Positions 40,769 through 49,978 of a DNA stretch of 64,000 nt are shown here, piece by piece. Position 1 is the first letter of the stretch. The number at the start of each line of letters is the position of its first letter. The notes beneath the pieces were generated by a model. It was given only the letters and a program-made list of their open reading frames with translations. It was not told the DNA's origin and searched no databases. This DNA comes from Vibrio maritimus (GTDB taxonomy: Bacteria > Pseudomonadota > Gammaproteobacteria > Enterobacterales > Vibrionaceae). Where the stretch lies: the NCBI GenBank assembly GCA_000755425.1, contig BBMT01000004.1, positions 62,001 through 126,000 on the forward strand, written 5' to 3'. Made by a program: the position numbers and the translations under genes.

Positions 40769-41077
40769 TCAAGCAACTCGCTCGCCGATTATGGCAGTCT
40801 TTACGAGCCTTTGTCGCACCTGGAACAAAACCTCTCCGCGTGAGTCTTGAATGACATTCCCAACTTCATGAGCAGCCACGGTTACTGCTGTTAGTGAGTG
40901 TCCGAGTAGTTTCCCATCGCTGCCTTACTAGGCGACAGCGGTCAGCAGGATGAATGTACTATTCCAGCACATGCTTACCCAGAGGTTCTGTACGAATACG
41001 AACATCGCGATTATAAGTACAATTGTTATCAAGAACAGTTGAGTCAGTGCGTTGTGAACAGTTGTTGAATACTGCAT
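40769..41077 (-). pseudogene. Relic of a YugP-like zinc metallopeptidase
   Basis: Two minus-strand fragments. 41077-40928 reads a 49-residue hydrophobic start (LFLITIVLIIAMFVFVQNLW), like the membrane anchor of this family. 40924-40769 reads HSLTAVTVAAHEVGNVIQD then LFQVRQRLVKTAIIGERVA, which matches the zinc-binding helix and following segment. The motif is HEVGN where HEVGH is expected, so a zinc ligand is lost. The region between (normally some 60 residues) is missing and stops flank both pieces. This exceeds a base-call error, so I call decay. Confidence 0.6.
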
Positions 41078-41200
41078 ATGGTACGCACAAAAATGAACAG
41101 CGGCATAGTTTACATTAAAATGTACAAACTCATCTTTGGACAGAAGTGAGATAAAGCAACGACCCTAACACTTCGTATGGATAATAAGTTCTATACCTAG

Positions 41201-42092
41201 CTATGCCCCAATTTGATGTTTTTTCAGAAAATCCAACAAAACCTTTAAATTGAGTGGCATATATTTTTATCCACATAAATAGCATAGATAGGGATAGATA
41301 CATCATGGTAATCGCCAAGAATCTGTACGAGTTCTCCATTCTCAAGCTCTTTCGCAGCAACAAAATGTGGCAGCATACCAAATCCAACGCCATCAATTAG
41401 AAACTGGTGCAGCATCACTGTGGTTCTCACTGATACCCTCGCCCTTTTCATTACTTTGGTCGACTTTCCATCTGAAGATGTTAAGTCAAAACCCATATTA
41501 CCCTGCACAATATGATGACTGATCCAATCCAGCTGTTGCAGATCATCTGGGGTTGAGATTTCTCCGAAGTTTGACAAATATTTCCGAGAAGCGCAGATGA
41601 TGTCATTGATTTCACCAATTTTCGCTGCATAAAGGCTTGAGTCCTCTAGCACTTTCGAAGCTCGAATGACCAAGTCACACTGTGATTCAATCAGGTTTTG
41701 GTATTGATCGCTCTCTACGACATCGAGTGTAATTTTAGGATACTGTTTTACAAACTGACTCAGTACCTCTCCGATTGTACTGATCCCTAAAGGAATCGAT
41801 ATTCTTAACGTACCATTCGGCTCATTGCGATATGCTTCGACAGCAGTATTTGCTTCTTCAGCTAACTCTTCAATAACCTTACACCGTTGATAATAACCGC
41901 TGCGACATCGGTTAAAGAGAGTGAACGCGTGGTTCTATGCAACAGGCGTGACCCTACTGCACTTTCCAGCTGCGAAATCACCTGAGATACTCGTGCTTTA
42001 CTAATACCAAGCTCATTCCCAGCCTTGGTAAAGGAGCCGTTTTCAGCGACCCGACAAAAGACCATCATGTCATCAAGAGAAACTTTGCCCAT
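41201..42092 (-). CDS. LysR family transcriptional regulator, two frameshifts
   Basis: About 298 residues: an N-terminal winged helix-turn-helix (DDMMVFCRVAENGSFTKAG, ISKARVSQVISQLE) and a LysR substrate domain (LRISIPLGISTIGEVL, GVGFGMLPHFVA). Breaks are near 41905 (restores YYQRCKVIEELAEEA) and in the T5 run at 41264-41268 (restores YMPLNLKVLLDFLKKH and moves the end to 41201). It is divergent from the NmrA-like gene at 42204, with which it is likely paired for control. Effector unknown. Confidence 0.88.
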
Positions 42093-42203
42093 ACTTATTG
42101 TTTACCTATTCTTAACTATGAGTTTAATTTATAGAGTATAGTTAAATTTATTGCTTTATATATACTTTCTCATGTCAGTAAATGAAGCCTGAGGAAGATA
42201 GCA

Positions 42204-43100
42204 ATGAGCGACAAAAAATATTTAGTAACTGGTGCAAACAGCAAACTAGGTAAACTGGTAATTTCTTTTCTACTCAATGAATACCAGATTAAACCGAGCC
42301 AACTGATTGCCACATCGCGCAACCCTGCCACCCTTCAATCTCTAGCAGATCAAGGTATTGAAACCAGAGCCGCTGATTACGCAAACAAAGATTCTATGGT
42401 TCAAGCCTTCAAAGGAGTTGAGAACCTACTACTCATTAGTATGGATGCCGTTGGTAAACGCGATGAATTGCATACTAACGCCGTTCAAGCTGCTGAAGAA
42501 GCTGGCGTTAAGTTCATTGCTTACACGTCGATGCCAAATCCAGATGCCTCTCCAGTATTTTTTGCTTTTGAACATGAAGCAACTGAGAAAGCAATTGCAC
42601 AGAGCCGCATTCCTGCATGGAAGATCCTGCGTAACAACTGGTATTTTGAGAACCTAATAGACTTCTATGCCAATGTTCTTCATACCAAGGCATGGTTGAC
42701 AGCAAGTGGTGAAGGTCGTCACGCACAAATTTCAAGAACGGATCTTGCGTTGGCAGCGGCTGCGGCCTTGGTCAATTCAGAATCTGGTAAAGAAACCATC
42801 ACGCTAAACGGTCCGGAGTCTTTAACTACTTCAGAAATGGCTACGCTGATTAATCAGGTACTAGATATCAGTATCAACGTGGTTCACCTATCAGAAGAAG
42901 CCCTAGAAGAGCAATTAGAAAGCTTCCAAGTACCCGCTGATGCAATTATTTTCGCGACAACGATGGATCGACACCTTAAAGAAAATAAATCCGATGGAAC
43001 GAGCGAAGCATTTGAAGTCTTGACAGGTAAAAAGCCTCAGCTTTTTGCTGATTGGCTTCAAGAAAACAAACAGTCCCTTAAGGCTATATCTAACGCTTAA
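42204..43100 (+). CDS. NmrA-like NAD(P)H quinone oxidoreductase family protein
   Basis: A 298-residue Rossmann protein with TGANSKLGKLVI at the N-terminus, similar to QorB (YtfG) and NmrA proteins. Further family blocks are FIAYTSMPN, ILRNNWYFENL and TLNGPESLTTSEMA. Such proteins reduce quinones or sense NADP. It is divergent from the LysR gene, 111 bases apart. The ribosome site is gaggaagatagca. Confidence 0.85.
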   Translation: MSDKKYLVTGANSKLGKLVISFLLNEYQIKPSQLIATSRNPATLQSLADQGIETRAADYANKDSMVQAFKGVENLLLISMDAVGKRDELHTNAVQAAEEAGVKFIAYTSMPNPDASPVFFAFEHEATEKAIAQSRIPAWKILRNNWYFENLIDFYANVLHTKAWLTASGEGRHAQISRTDLALAAAAALVNSESGKETITLNGPESLTTSEMATLINQVLDISINVVHLSEEALEEQLESFQVPADAIIFATTMDRHLKENKSDGTSEAFEVLTGKKPQLFADWLQENKQSLKAISNA

Positions 43101-43170
43101 TAACTGGTTGCAAAAAGAGTTTGCGAAGAGTAAACCCAGAGCAACCTATACGCGACAATGACATATGAAT

Positions 43171-43199
43171 GCAGAGTCTAAATATAAGCTCTGCCTTTT
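43171..43199 (+). terminator. Intrinsic terminator after the NmrA-like gene
   Basis: GCAGAG, a 12-base loop, CTCTGC, then cttttctt. A 6-bp stem with a fair T run. Confidence 0.6.
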
Positions 43200-43297
43200 C
43201 TTGCTAACTCATCTGCGTATTTTAGAATCCAAGCATTACTAACAAGGAATGGGGCAAAACCGCGTTTGACTTTGAAGAAACTACTCGCGGTGACTAG

Positions 43298-43317
43298 ATT
43301 CCTGCCTGCGTAGGAAT
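43298..43317. repeat. REP-like palindrome
   Basis: ATTCCT gcctgcgt AGGAAT followed by GACGG, the same layout as the element at 39303. Such ATTCC/GGAAT-GAC palindromes are scattered in proteobacterial intergenic DNA. Confidence 0.5.
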
Positions 43318-43395
43318 GACGGAAATATTAGCGCTGGGTCATTTTGGAGTTAGACTGGTGCGCGTGAATGAGGGCAGATTTGAGTTGGGATTTTT

Positions 43396-43584
43396 TTAAT
43401 TATCCCTATCCGCATTCAGTTGCGACACACGTTTCTTGAGCTCCTTCTGCAGTGCCTTGGTGGCATAAGGCTTCATGCTTTTCCACTTTTGGCATTCTTC
43501 CCGAGTTCTACCGCAACCCAAACACCATCCTTTGGAATTTGAAAATTTACAGACGCCGATGCAGGGACTTTGTTGCTTCTTCAT
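43396..43584 (-). CDS. DUF1289 family small cysteine-rich protein
   Basis: A 62-residue protein with the four-Cys pattern CIGVCKFSNSKGWCLGCGR typical of DUF1289, thought to bind a metal. It is the second gene after a 99-residue unknown, 24 bases apart on the same strand. A second DUF1289 gene lies at 45775. Function unknown. Confidence 0.85.
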   Translation of the reverse strand: MKKQQSPCIGVCKFSNSKGWCLGCGRTREECQKWKSMKPYATKALQKELKKRVSQLNADRDN

Positions 43585-43608
43585 ACTGTATCTCTCTTTC
43601 GAGCATTT

Positions 43609-43908
43609 TTATTTTTGACGCGTCTCGTAACTGATTTGGTTTCTGATGTTCTTTAGCTGCACACCAACCTGATTAAATGCTTTTTGGATACTGGTAGAGA
43701 CATGCTGCTGACCATCGCTCATCAAGAAGTTTGCTCTATCTTGGTTGGATTCAAATACACAGATAATTTGCAAGCTCTGAGGAAAAGATGGGAATTTAAC
43801 TTTGTGAGTTACCCAAAGAAAACCCTCGTAGTTTTTTAGCGTATTTTCACAAACTTCGGTCAACACTTCTCTGATTAGATTATCAATTTTCTTATCAGAT
43901 TTACGCAT
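43609..43908 (-). CDS. Small soluble protein of unknown function
   Basis: A 99-residue basic protein (MRKSDKKIDNLIREVLTEV at the start, SIQKAFNQVGVQLKNIRN near the end). The centre, VKFPSFPQSLQIICVFES, looks beta-rich. Vibrio homologues are, as I recall, sometimes named Fis-family regulators, but I see no helix-turn-helix. It is upstream of the DUF1289 gene in a probable two-gene operon. Confidence 0.7.
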   Translation of the reverse strand: MRKSDKKIDNLIREVLTEVCENTLKNYEGFLWVTHKVKFPSFPQSLQIICVFESNQDRANFLMSDGQQHVSTSIQKAFNQVGVQLKNIRNQISYETRQK

Positions 43909-43969
43909 CGAGAGAACTTCCTATTTATAGTGGGTGAGTAACTATGATGACATACTTACTCACCTAGTA

Positions 43970-44839
43970 TTAACAAAAGTGACACTCTTCTTGTCGATAC
44001 TCGAGTTTACCTGTCAGATGATTAACATGGCTTCGCCCCTCTTTCACGCCCATCTCATAGCCTACATCGAGTAGAGCTTTTTTCATCGTTAAGCGCTGAA
44101 CAGGAAAACCCTCGGGTGGAGTGATGACTCGAACCACGCAATCTTTGGGTGGGTTTTTAATAAACTGCAACGAGTCATTGTAGTTCTCGGCACGTTTTGC
44201 CAGCGCTAGCCCAATATTTGGATGTTTCGCGAATAACTTTTTCATTAGCCATCCTGCTTTAGGCTTTGGCATTTCATAGCTTAATGGGTGCGACAAAATC
44301 ACAGTAATGTCTCTCGCTCCGCGGCGATAAGCTTCACGTACCGGAATCGAATCTGCTACGCCGCCATCGGTGTAGCAGCCGCCATCAAAACAAGGCGTCT
44401 CTTTGTAGGCAAGAGGTAGCGAAGCCGTGGCCTCAATGGCTTTGGCGATATTATCTGGAGTGATTTCGTAGTAGTCGGGACGCCCAGTAGCAACATTGGT
44501 CGCCGCTGCGATAAAAGGCACCGAATTAAACACTCGCTCCTGATCTAAAGGAAATCGGCGGTTGGATTCCTCATAGAGCCATTTAACATCGACCAAATAG
44601 CCGCCAGAGACAAATCGGCGCGGGTTGTAGAATTGCTTGCTGGTCGCTAACTCGGTGATGACTTGATAGCTTCGAGTTGGTGCGTTGCCTAAATAACTTA
44701 ATAGATTGGAAGCACCCGCAGAAACGCCGAGAACAAAGTCATAAGGGCGATAGTCTTGCTCTAGAAATGCGTCGAGTACGCCTGCTGCAAAAATGCCGCG
44801 CATGGCGCCTCCCTCGACAATGAGTGCTTTGGTGGTCAT
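43970..44839 (-). CDS. Patatin-like phospholipase (YjjU/RssA type)
   Basis: A 289-residue serine lipid acyl hydrolase. The oxyanion loop is EGGAMRG, the nucleophile Ser is in GVSAGAS, and the catalytic Asp is in TDGGVADS. No signal peptide, so it is cytoplasmic. C-terminal motifs (VRVITPPEGFPVQRLT) are like YjjU. It likely acts on phospholipids or acyl esters. The start codon at 44839 lacks a strong ribosome site. Confidence 0.9.
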   Translation of the reverse strand: MTTKALIVEGGAMRGIFAAGVLDAFLEQDYRPYDFVLGVSAGASNLLSYLGNAPTRSYQVITELATSKQFYNPRRFVSGGYLVDVKWLYEESNRRFPLDQERVFNSVPFIAAATNVATGRPDYYEITPDNIAKAIEATASLPLAYKETPCFDGGCYTDGGVADSIPVREAYRRGARDITVILSHPLSYEMPKPKAGWLMKKLFAKHPNIGLALAKRAENYNDSLQFIKNPPKDCVVRVITPPEGFPVQRLTMKKALLDVGYEMGVKEGRSHVNHLTGKLEYRQEECHFC

Positions 44840-44982
44840 AGGTAATCTCAGTTGGTTCAGTATAGCGGTTTAATATGTTGATAAGATACGTGGTTCGCGC
44901 AGCCAGAGATAACTGGATGTGGTTATTTTACTGATAGGTAAAACCGATTCTTGAAAGGCGAGGTAAGGAAATGACCATGAAA

Positions 44983-45007
44983 AAGGCCTCGCATGAAGCG
45001 AGGCCTT
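44983..45007 (-). terminator. Terminator of the META lipoprotein gene
   Basis: AAGGCCTCGC/GCGAGGCCTT with a five-base loop, followed on the minus strand by a T run (CCTTTTTCA). Confidence 0.85.
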
Positions 45008-45057
45008 GAAGACTACGTATTTTAAGTCGAGACACGTATTGAAGACTGCGTGTGGTA

Positions 45058-45516
45058 TTAGTTTACCCAGTCTTTTAGCTCGAATGTTAGCGTATGCGCT
45101 TGGCCTTTAAGTTCTAGACCATTTTGAGTAACGGTGATTTCACTCCAGTCAGAAAGGGTTTGAGAAACCGTTCTTTCGATGTCCATTGCCGCACCTGGAC
45201 ACATTTTCATCGTCATGCCCATTTTCTCAATGCGGAACTGGCCGTCTTTCAACTCACCTTGACCAAAGAAGTTGTTACAACCAGCGTTGCCGTTCGCTGT
45301 CATTTTTTCACCGATCTCTAGGCGTGGTGCTTGGTTTGGCTCTTCGATTTGAATTGGGTTGCCATCAATTTGAACCAGATTCCAATTATGGTGCTGAAGA
45401 TCCTGAGCGGTAACAGCTTTCATTGGCTCCTCCTGTTTAGTGTCGTTTGCGGCACAAGCCGTCATAAGAACTGGAAGCGCAACTGCTGCAAGTACCTTCT
45501 TGGAAAAAATCTTCAT
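45058..45516 (-). CDS. META-domain (HslJ-like) lipoprotein
   Basis: A 152-residue protein with a lipoprotein signal (MKIFSKKVLAAVALPVLMTAC, lipobox LMTAC). The META domain follows: HHWNLVQIDGNPI, GNAGCNNFFGQGEL and TMKMCPGAAMDIE. HslJ family members affect novobiocin or heat resistance in E. coli, though the mechanism is unclear. The lipid-linked Cys is followed by Ala, so outer-membrane sorting is expected. Confidence 0.9.
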   Translation of the reverse strand: MKIFSKKVLAAVALPVLMTACAANDTKQEEPMKAVTAQDLQHHNWNLVQIDGNPIQIEEPNQAPRLEIGEKMTANGNAGCNNFFGQGELKDGQFRIEKMGMTMKMCPGAAMDIERTVSQTLSDWSEITVTQNGLELKGQAHTLTFELKDWVN

Positions 45517-45774
45517 ATTTATTGCTCCAACTAAATGAAATTGCTGACCAGCGTAACTAATAAAACACTGTTTTTTGTCAGGAGTAGGTTATCTTTAGTA
45601 TAGTGGGATTTCAACCTAGGATGTGGAAGTTATTGTATATCCATATTGCAAGTGAGGCTAATGACTCATAATTCAGACTATTCTTACTTTATGAGCTTAT
45701 CCTAGTTTATGAGACTGGGTTTATGAGTCTGGAGGCTTAAGAGAACAAAGTGGATGTTATCGCAAGGGGTGTAA

Positions 45775-46028
45775 ATGGAACAACTTGAGTTTTTACCGTG
45801 CCGAGTCCTTGTGTTCGTGTTTGTACGGTGGATGAAAAGGGTTACTGCCAAGGATGCATGCGTAAGCGAGAAGAGCGCTTTAACTGGCTTTCTTACACGT
45901 CGGCACAACAGTTGTATATTATTAAGCTCTGCCGCCAGCGATATCGTCGCAAATTAGCACAGGGTAAGGCCCCTGTGCCAAATAAGCTCCTCGAAGAGGA
46001 GGAAAGCCCTCAGCAAAACTTGTTCTAG
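45775..46028 (+). CDS. DUF1289 family protein, YdhL-like, one frameshift
   Basis: About 85 residues. The start MEQLEF (ATG 45775, after aaggggtgtaa) and the end SPQQNLF resemble E. coli YdhL. The run of five T at 45790-45794 should be six, joining MEQLEFFTV to PSPCVRVCTVDEKGYCQGCM. The four Cys of the family are intact. Without the repair, only a GTG start at 45798 would be available. Function unknown. Confidence 0.8.
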
Positions 46029-46075
46029 TTTTATCTGAGGATTACGAGTGCTCTATTGTTGGCTAACTTGCAAAG

Positions 46076-46795
46076 TTAAAGCCAGTAATCCCCTAGCAGC
46101 GCCTCTTGGTTATCTTGATACGCCATTTGAGCCTGAAGTAATTCCGCGGTTGCAACTGCGTCCATCAGAGCATGGTGCGGAGGGTAGTCAGGCAACCCGT
46201 AACGGCGACGAGTCTGACCCAAACGTACCGAATCTGCCCGTTTTCCTTTGAGTTTATTGAGTATGCCTGCCGTTAGCTTTTCCTGATAATCCGATTCCAC
46301 CTGCATGGTATCTACAACAGGGAACTCGATGCCTTCACCGAGCATTTTCTTCAATGCGCAGTTTAAAAAGCCGCGTTCAATAGGGCGGTAGTGCACCACA
46401 ATAACTTTGCCGGCTAGTGCGTTGAGCACGTCGGCCAATATCTCGTTCAATGTTGGTGCATCAATCAAGTCATTATGGGTAATACCGTGGATCACGACGG
46501 ATTCTTCATCGAGCTTGGCTTTTGGTCTCACTGTCCAATGGGCGGCTTGATTCAGCTTGACTCGAGAAAGAGTAAACGGCACCAGACCTATGGATAGAAT
46601 GCCATCTTTCTCTGGGTTTAAGCCGGTTGTCTCGAAATCTACTGCCACAAAAGGGACGTCCTTGAGTGGTGTATCTGGTGAAGGTAATCCAGCTGCGTAG
46701 AATGCCTTGATGCGTTCATCTTTTGCACGTTCGCTCAGTTGCTCGAACTTACTATTCCACTGCACAGCCGGTGCTTTAAGGAGCTTCTTTATCAT
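46076..46795 (-). CDS. 3'-5' exonuclease, DnaQ-like
   Basis: A 239-residue exonuclease of the DNA polymerase III epsilon superfamily. ExoI motif VAVDFETTGLNPEKDGILS with the DE pair, a later HYRPIERGFLN (ExoII) and HHALMDAVATAEL (ExoIII, His and Asp). It starts five bases after the DUF294 gene, so the two are translated together. This exonuclease plus cNMP/CBS/DUF294 pair recurs in Vibrio and Shewanella as far as I know, suggesting a nucleotide-related role. Confidence 0.9.
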   Translation of the reverse strand: MIKKLLKAPAVQWNSKFEQLSERAKDERIKAFYAAGLPSPDTPLKDVPFVAVDFETTGLNPEKDGILSIGLVPFTLSRVKLNQAAHWTVRPKAKLDEESVVIHGITHNDLIDAPTLNEILADVLNALAGKVIVVHYRPIERGFLNCALKKMLGEGIEFPVVDTMQVESDYQEKLTAGILNKLKGKRADSVRLGQTRRRYGLPDYPPHHALMDAVATAELLQAQMAYQDNQEALLGDYWL

Positions 46796-46800
46796 ATGAC

Positions 46801-48690
46801 CTACTTAAAGTTGTTACTGGCTTGGTAGCGGAACTTCAGGAAGTTCTGACCATTGCTTAAGATCTGGAATGCGTCTTTGAGGTTGCGTCTTTCAAAGTCG
46901 GACAAGTTCTCAGGCTCTACGTTGTTGTCCGGCTCGATACCTTGCTCTACGTCGAGCGCTTGGTGTGAGATGCGTACCATAGAGATAAACTCAAGGGCGT
47001 CTTTCAGATCTCGAGCTCGACCTTTTGGTAAGATCCCCGCTTCGTGAATGTCATCAAGACGCTCAAACGAGTTGGTTGAGCGTGAGCCGACAGCGAGGGC
47101 ATGCACACGAATGAGGTCAACCAAAGGTGCCGTGCCACGTCGTTTAAGGTTAATAGAGTTATTGTGACGGCCATCTTTCTCCATCACAAAGTCTTTAAAG
47201 AAGCCAAGAGGTGGCTTGCGGTTAAGTGCATTACGTGCCAAACAGGCCAAGAAGCGGTTGTTTCGTCTTGCGCGTCTGACAATAAAGCTGTTCAGTTGCT
47301 CTGCCCATTTAAGCTTGCCGTAGACGCCGTCTAAATCGAAGAAAATAGAAGCATTGAGTAGCGCTTTTGGGTTGGGATCGTCAATCCAATCGGCAAAACA
47401 GGCTTCCCACTCTTTGCGGGTCATACGCCATTCCGGATTGGTAGCCATAATATCGCCGGTGCAGTAGGTGTAGCCGCAGTCCGCTAAACCATCGCAGATA
47501 AACTTAGAGAAGGCTTCAAAGTACTTACCGTGCTTAGCTTTGTCATAGCTGTCATCAAGAATAATAGCGTTGTCTTGATCGGTCACCAATAGCTGCTCAT
47601 CACGTCCCATGGAGCCTAGAGCTAAGAAGCAGTATGGGATTGGCGCTTGGCCTAATTCTTCTTCTGCGAGTTCAATGATGCGCTGTTTAAAGCTTCGTCC
47701 GATCACCGACATCGCGGTGCCAACCATGTGGGCGTTAGCATCTTCATTCACCAAGCGCACAAAACTGTCTCGAACCTGTTCAGACAGTGCTTTGAGTTCT
47801 TCAATGGACTGTTGCTGGAAGATGCTGCTAACTAGCAGTAGCGAGTTCTGCGATTCGTAACGAACGATATCGGTGGTTTCGATTATCCCCAGCGGTTTTT
47901 TGTTTTTAAGTACAGGTAGATGATGGACGTTGTAACGAAGCATGGTGAGCATCGCTTCGTAAACGTACGCGTTGTGATCCAATGAAATTACGTCTGTAGA
48001 CATGACGCTGGAGACTTCGTCTTGTGGATCTAGGTTTTCCGCTAGAACGCGTGTACATAAATCTCTATCGGTAATAATACCGACAACAGGAGAGCCGTCA
48101 TCTTCATCACTTTCGACGATTTCAGGATCGATGATCAGTAGTGATGACACTTGCTCATCCGCCATAACGCGAGCGGCATTTTGGATGCTACTACTGCGTT
48201 CAATAGTGGGCGCGTCACGAGTCAGTAGGGTTCGGACCTTGGAAGTGGTGAGATCGTTGGTATTTTCGTTGTTTGAGACAGTTTGGCGTAATCTAACTGT
48301 ATCTTCTACTTCTACAAAGTCAGCGAAAGTATCAAAACCATCATAAAGCTCCTGAAAGACTTCAGCTGGAATGCAGTACACCAAGGTGTCTTCAACAGCT
48401 TTGGCCGGGAAACGTACTTTGTTGTTGGTCAATAGACCCATCTGGCCAAACAGATCGCCTTCATCAATTCGGTTATACAGCTCACCTTTACGGCGATAGA
48501 TCTCGACAACGCCGCTGCGCACCATATACAGATCTTGGATATCGTCGCCAAAATGAATGATGGGAGTGTCTTCACGATAGTAGCCAATCTCTATTTGTTG
48601 AGATACGTGTATCAGCGTTTCTTCGGGAAGTTCATCGAAAGGGGGATGAGAGGCCAGAAAATTTTGGATTTCAATCAGTTCAGCGTCCAT
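46801..48690 (-). CDS. cNMP-binding, CBS and DUF294 nucleotidyltransferase-like protein
   Basis: A 629-residue four-part protein. Residues about 15-130 form a cyclic-nucleotide fold (IIHFGDDIQDLYMVRSGVVEIY, GDLFGQMGLL). Two CBS motifs follow (VVGIITDRDLCTRVL, HHLPVLKNKKPLGIIETTD). Next is DUF294, with the nucleotidyltransferase-like GSMGRDEQLLVTDQDNAI, and DUF294_C to the end. It is a cytoplasmic sensor that perhaps transfers nucleotidyl groups. ATG 48690 follows ataaggctcgtc; the upstream start at 48705 is weaker. Confidence 0.92.
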   Translation of the reverse strand: MDAELIEIQNFLASHPPFDELPEETLIHVSQQIEIGYYREDTPIIHFGDDIQDLYMVRSGVVEIYRRKGELYNRIDEGDLFGQMGLLTNNKVRFPAKAVEDTLVYCIPAEVFQELYDGFDTFADFVEVEDTVRLRQTVSNNENTNDLTTSKVRTLLTRDAPTIERSSSIQNAARVMADEQVSSLLIIDPEIVESDEDDGSPVVGIITDRDLCTRVLAENLDPQDEVSSVMSTDVISLDHNAYVYEAMLTMLRYNVHHLPVLKNKKPLGIIETTDIVRYESQNSLLLVSSIFQQQSIEELKALSEQVRDSFVRLVNEDANAHMVGTAMSVIGRSFKQRIIELAEEELGQAPIPYCFLALGSMGRDEQLLVTDQDNAIILDDSYDKAKHGKYFEAFSKFICDGLADCGYTYCTGDIMATNPEWRMTRKEWEACFADWIDDPNPKALLNASIFFDLDGVYGKLKWAEQLNSFIVRRARRNNRFLACLARNALNRKPPLGFFKDFVMEKDGRHNNSINLKRRGTAPLVDLIRVHALAVGSRSTNSFERLDDIHEAGILPKGRARDLKDALEFISMVRISHQALDVEQGIEPDNNVEPENLSDFERRNLKDAFQILSNGQNFLKFRYQASNNFK

Positions 48691-48736
48691 GACGAGCCTT
48701 ATCAAATGGAGTATCTGTTAATACTACACGCTGAAA

Positions 48737-48764
48737 CCAAAAAGGTCAGCTCGCGCTGACCTTT
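48737..48764 (-). terminator. Aspartate aminotransferase terminator
   Basis: On the minus strand AAAGGTCAGC, GCGA loop, GCTGACCTTTTTGG: a 10-bp stem and T run, 25 bases past the stop. Confidence 0.88.
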
Positions 48765-48789
48765 GAGTTAATATTTTGATATTAGGACA

Positions 48790-49978
48790 TTAAAGTACCG
48801 CAGCGATGCCTTTACATAGAGGTCCCATATTTGATTTGGTCATGCCCGCAACACTGATACGGCCAGAGCCAACAATGTAGATAGCAAACTCTTCTTTCAG
48901 ACGGTTCACTTGCTCTTTGCTTAAACCAGAGAAAGAGAACATGCCGTTTTGGCGCTCGATAAAGCTAAAGTCTGCATTAACGCCTTCTGCTTTTAGTGTC
49001 TCAACGAACAGCTCGCGCATATCTTGGATACGGTCACGCATCTCGGCAACTTCTTGCTCCCACTCTGCGCGCAGTGCAGCATCGTTTAGGATATATGTAA
49101 CAACCGCTGAGCCGTGTGCTGGTGGGTTAGATAGATAGAACGAATGATGCTCTTAACTTGAGAGAAAGCTGTTGTCGCGATCTCTTCAGATGCAGCAACT
49201 AGTGTGAATGCACCCACTCGCTCGTTGTATAGACCGAAGTTTTTCGAGAATGAGCTCGCCACTAGGATTTCTGTGTTGTACTTAGCAAATGTACGTAGAC
49301 CTTGCGCATCTTCCTCAACGCCTTTAGCAAAGCCTTGGTATGCGAAGTCAAATAGAGGGATAAGACCTTTATCTGCAACAAGCTTAGCTAGTTGCTCCCA
49401 CTCGTCACCTGTTGGTCGATACCTGTTGGGTTGTGACAGCAGCCGTGTAGTAGAACGATGTCGCCTGCAGATGCTTGCTCTAGGTCAGCCACCATGCCAG
49501 CGAAATCTTTGTCTTTGCTTTCTGCATCGTAGTAACGGTATTGCGCAGTTTCGATACCTGCAGCGCTGAATACGCCATTGTGGTTTGCCCACGTTGGGTT
49601 ACTGATCCAGATTTTCACGTCGCCAAGTTGGCGCTTGATGAATTCGCCTGCAACTCGTAGAGCACCAGTACCACCTGGAGCTTGAGCTGTTTTTGCACGT
49701 TTTTCAGTGACGATTTCAGCATCTGCGCCGAACAGCAGTTTTTGTACTGCTAGACCGTATTCAGCGGTACCTTCAATCGTTAGGTAAGATTTGGTTTTTT
49801 CCGTTTCTAAAAGTGCTGCTTCCGCTTTCTTTACGGTCGCTAGAACAGGGGTTTCACCTTGCTCATTCTTGTAGATACCAACACCTAGATTGATCTTTTC
49901 AGCGCGAGTGTCTTTTTTAAACTCTTCTGTTAGACCGAGGATAGGATCAGCGGGTGCTGCAACAACTTTCTCAAACAT
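48790..49978 (-). CDS. aspC: Aspartate aminotransferase, two frameshifts
   Basis: This PLP enzyme interconverts aspartate and oxaloacetate with glutamate. It starts [20 protein letters not shown]. Substrate-binding and PLP parts are readable: [39 protein letters not shown], the PLP lysine region [16 protein letters not shown] and SGRISVAGM. Breaks: GG 49414-49415 (one base short, restores DPTGDEWEQ) and near 49130 (restores [14 protein letters not shown]). Repaired length is about 396, standard for AspC. A tyrosine aminotransferase is less likely. The start is the ATG at 49978, not one of the upstream in-frame starts. Confidence 0.93.

Noticed and set aside
40930..41070. A plus-strand open stretch of about 50 codons (GDSGQQDECTIPAHAYPE)
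   Set aside because: It has no start or ribosome site and lies opposite the zinc-peptidase relic, which explains the region better.
45186..45413. Open frame antisense to the META lipoprotein gene
   Set aside because: The minus-strand gene has a lipobox and a family domain; the plus-strand frame has no ribosome site.
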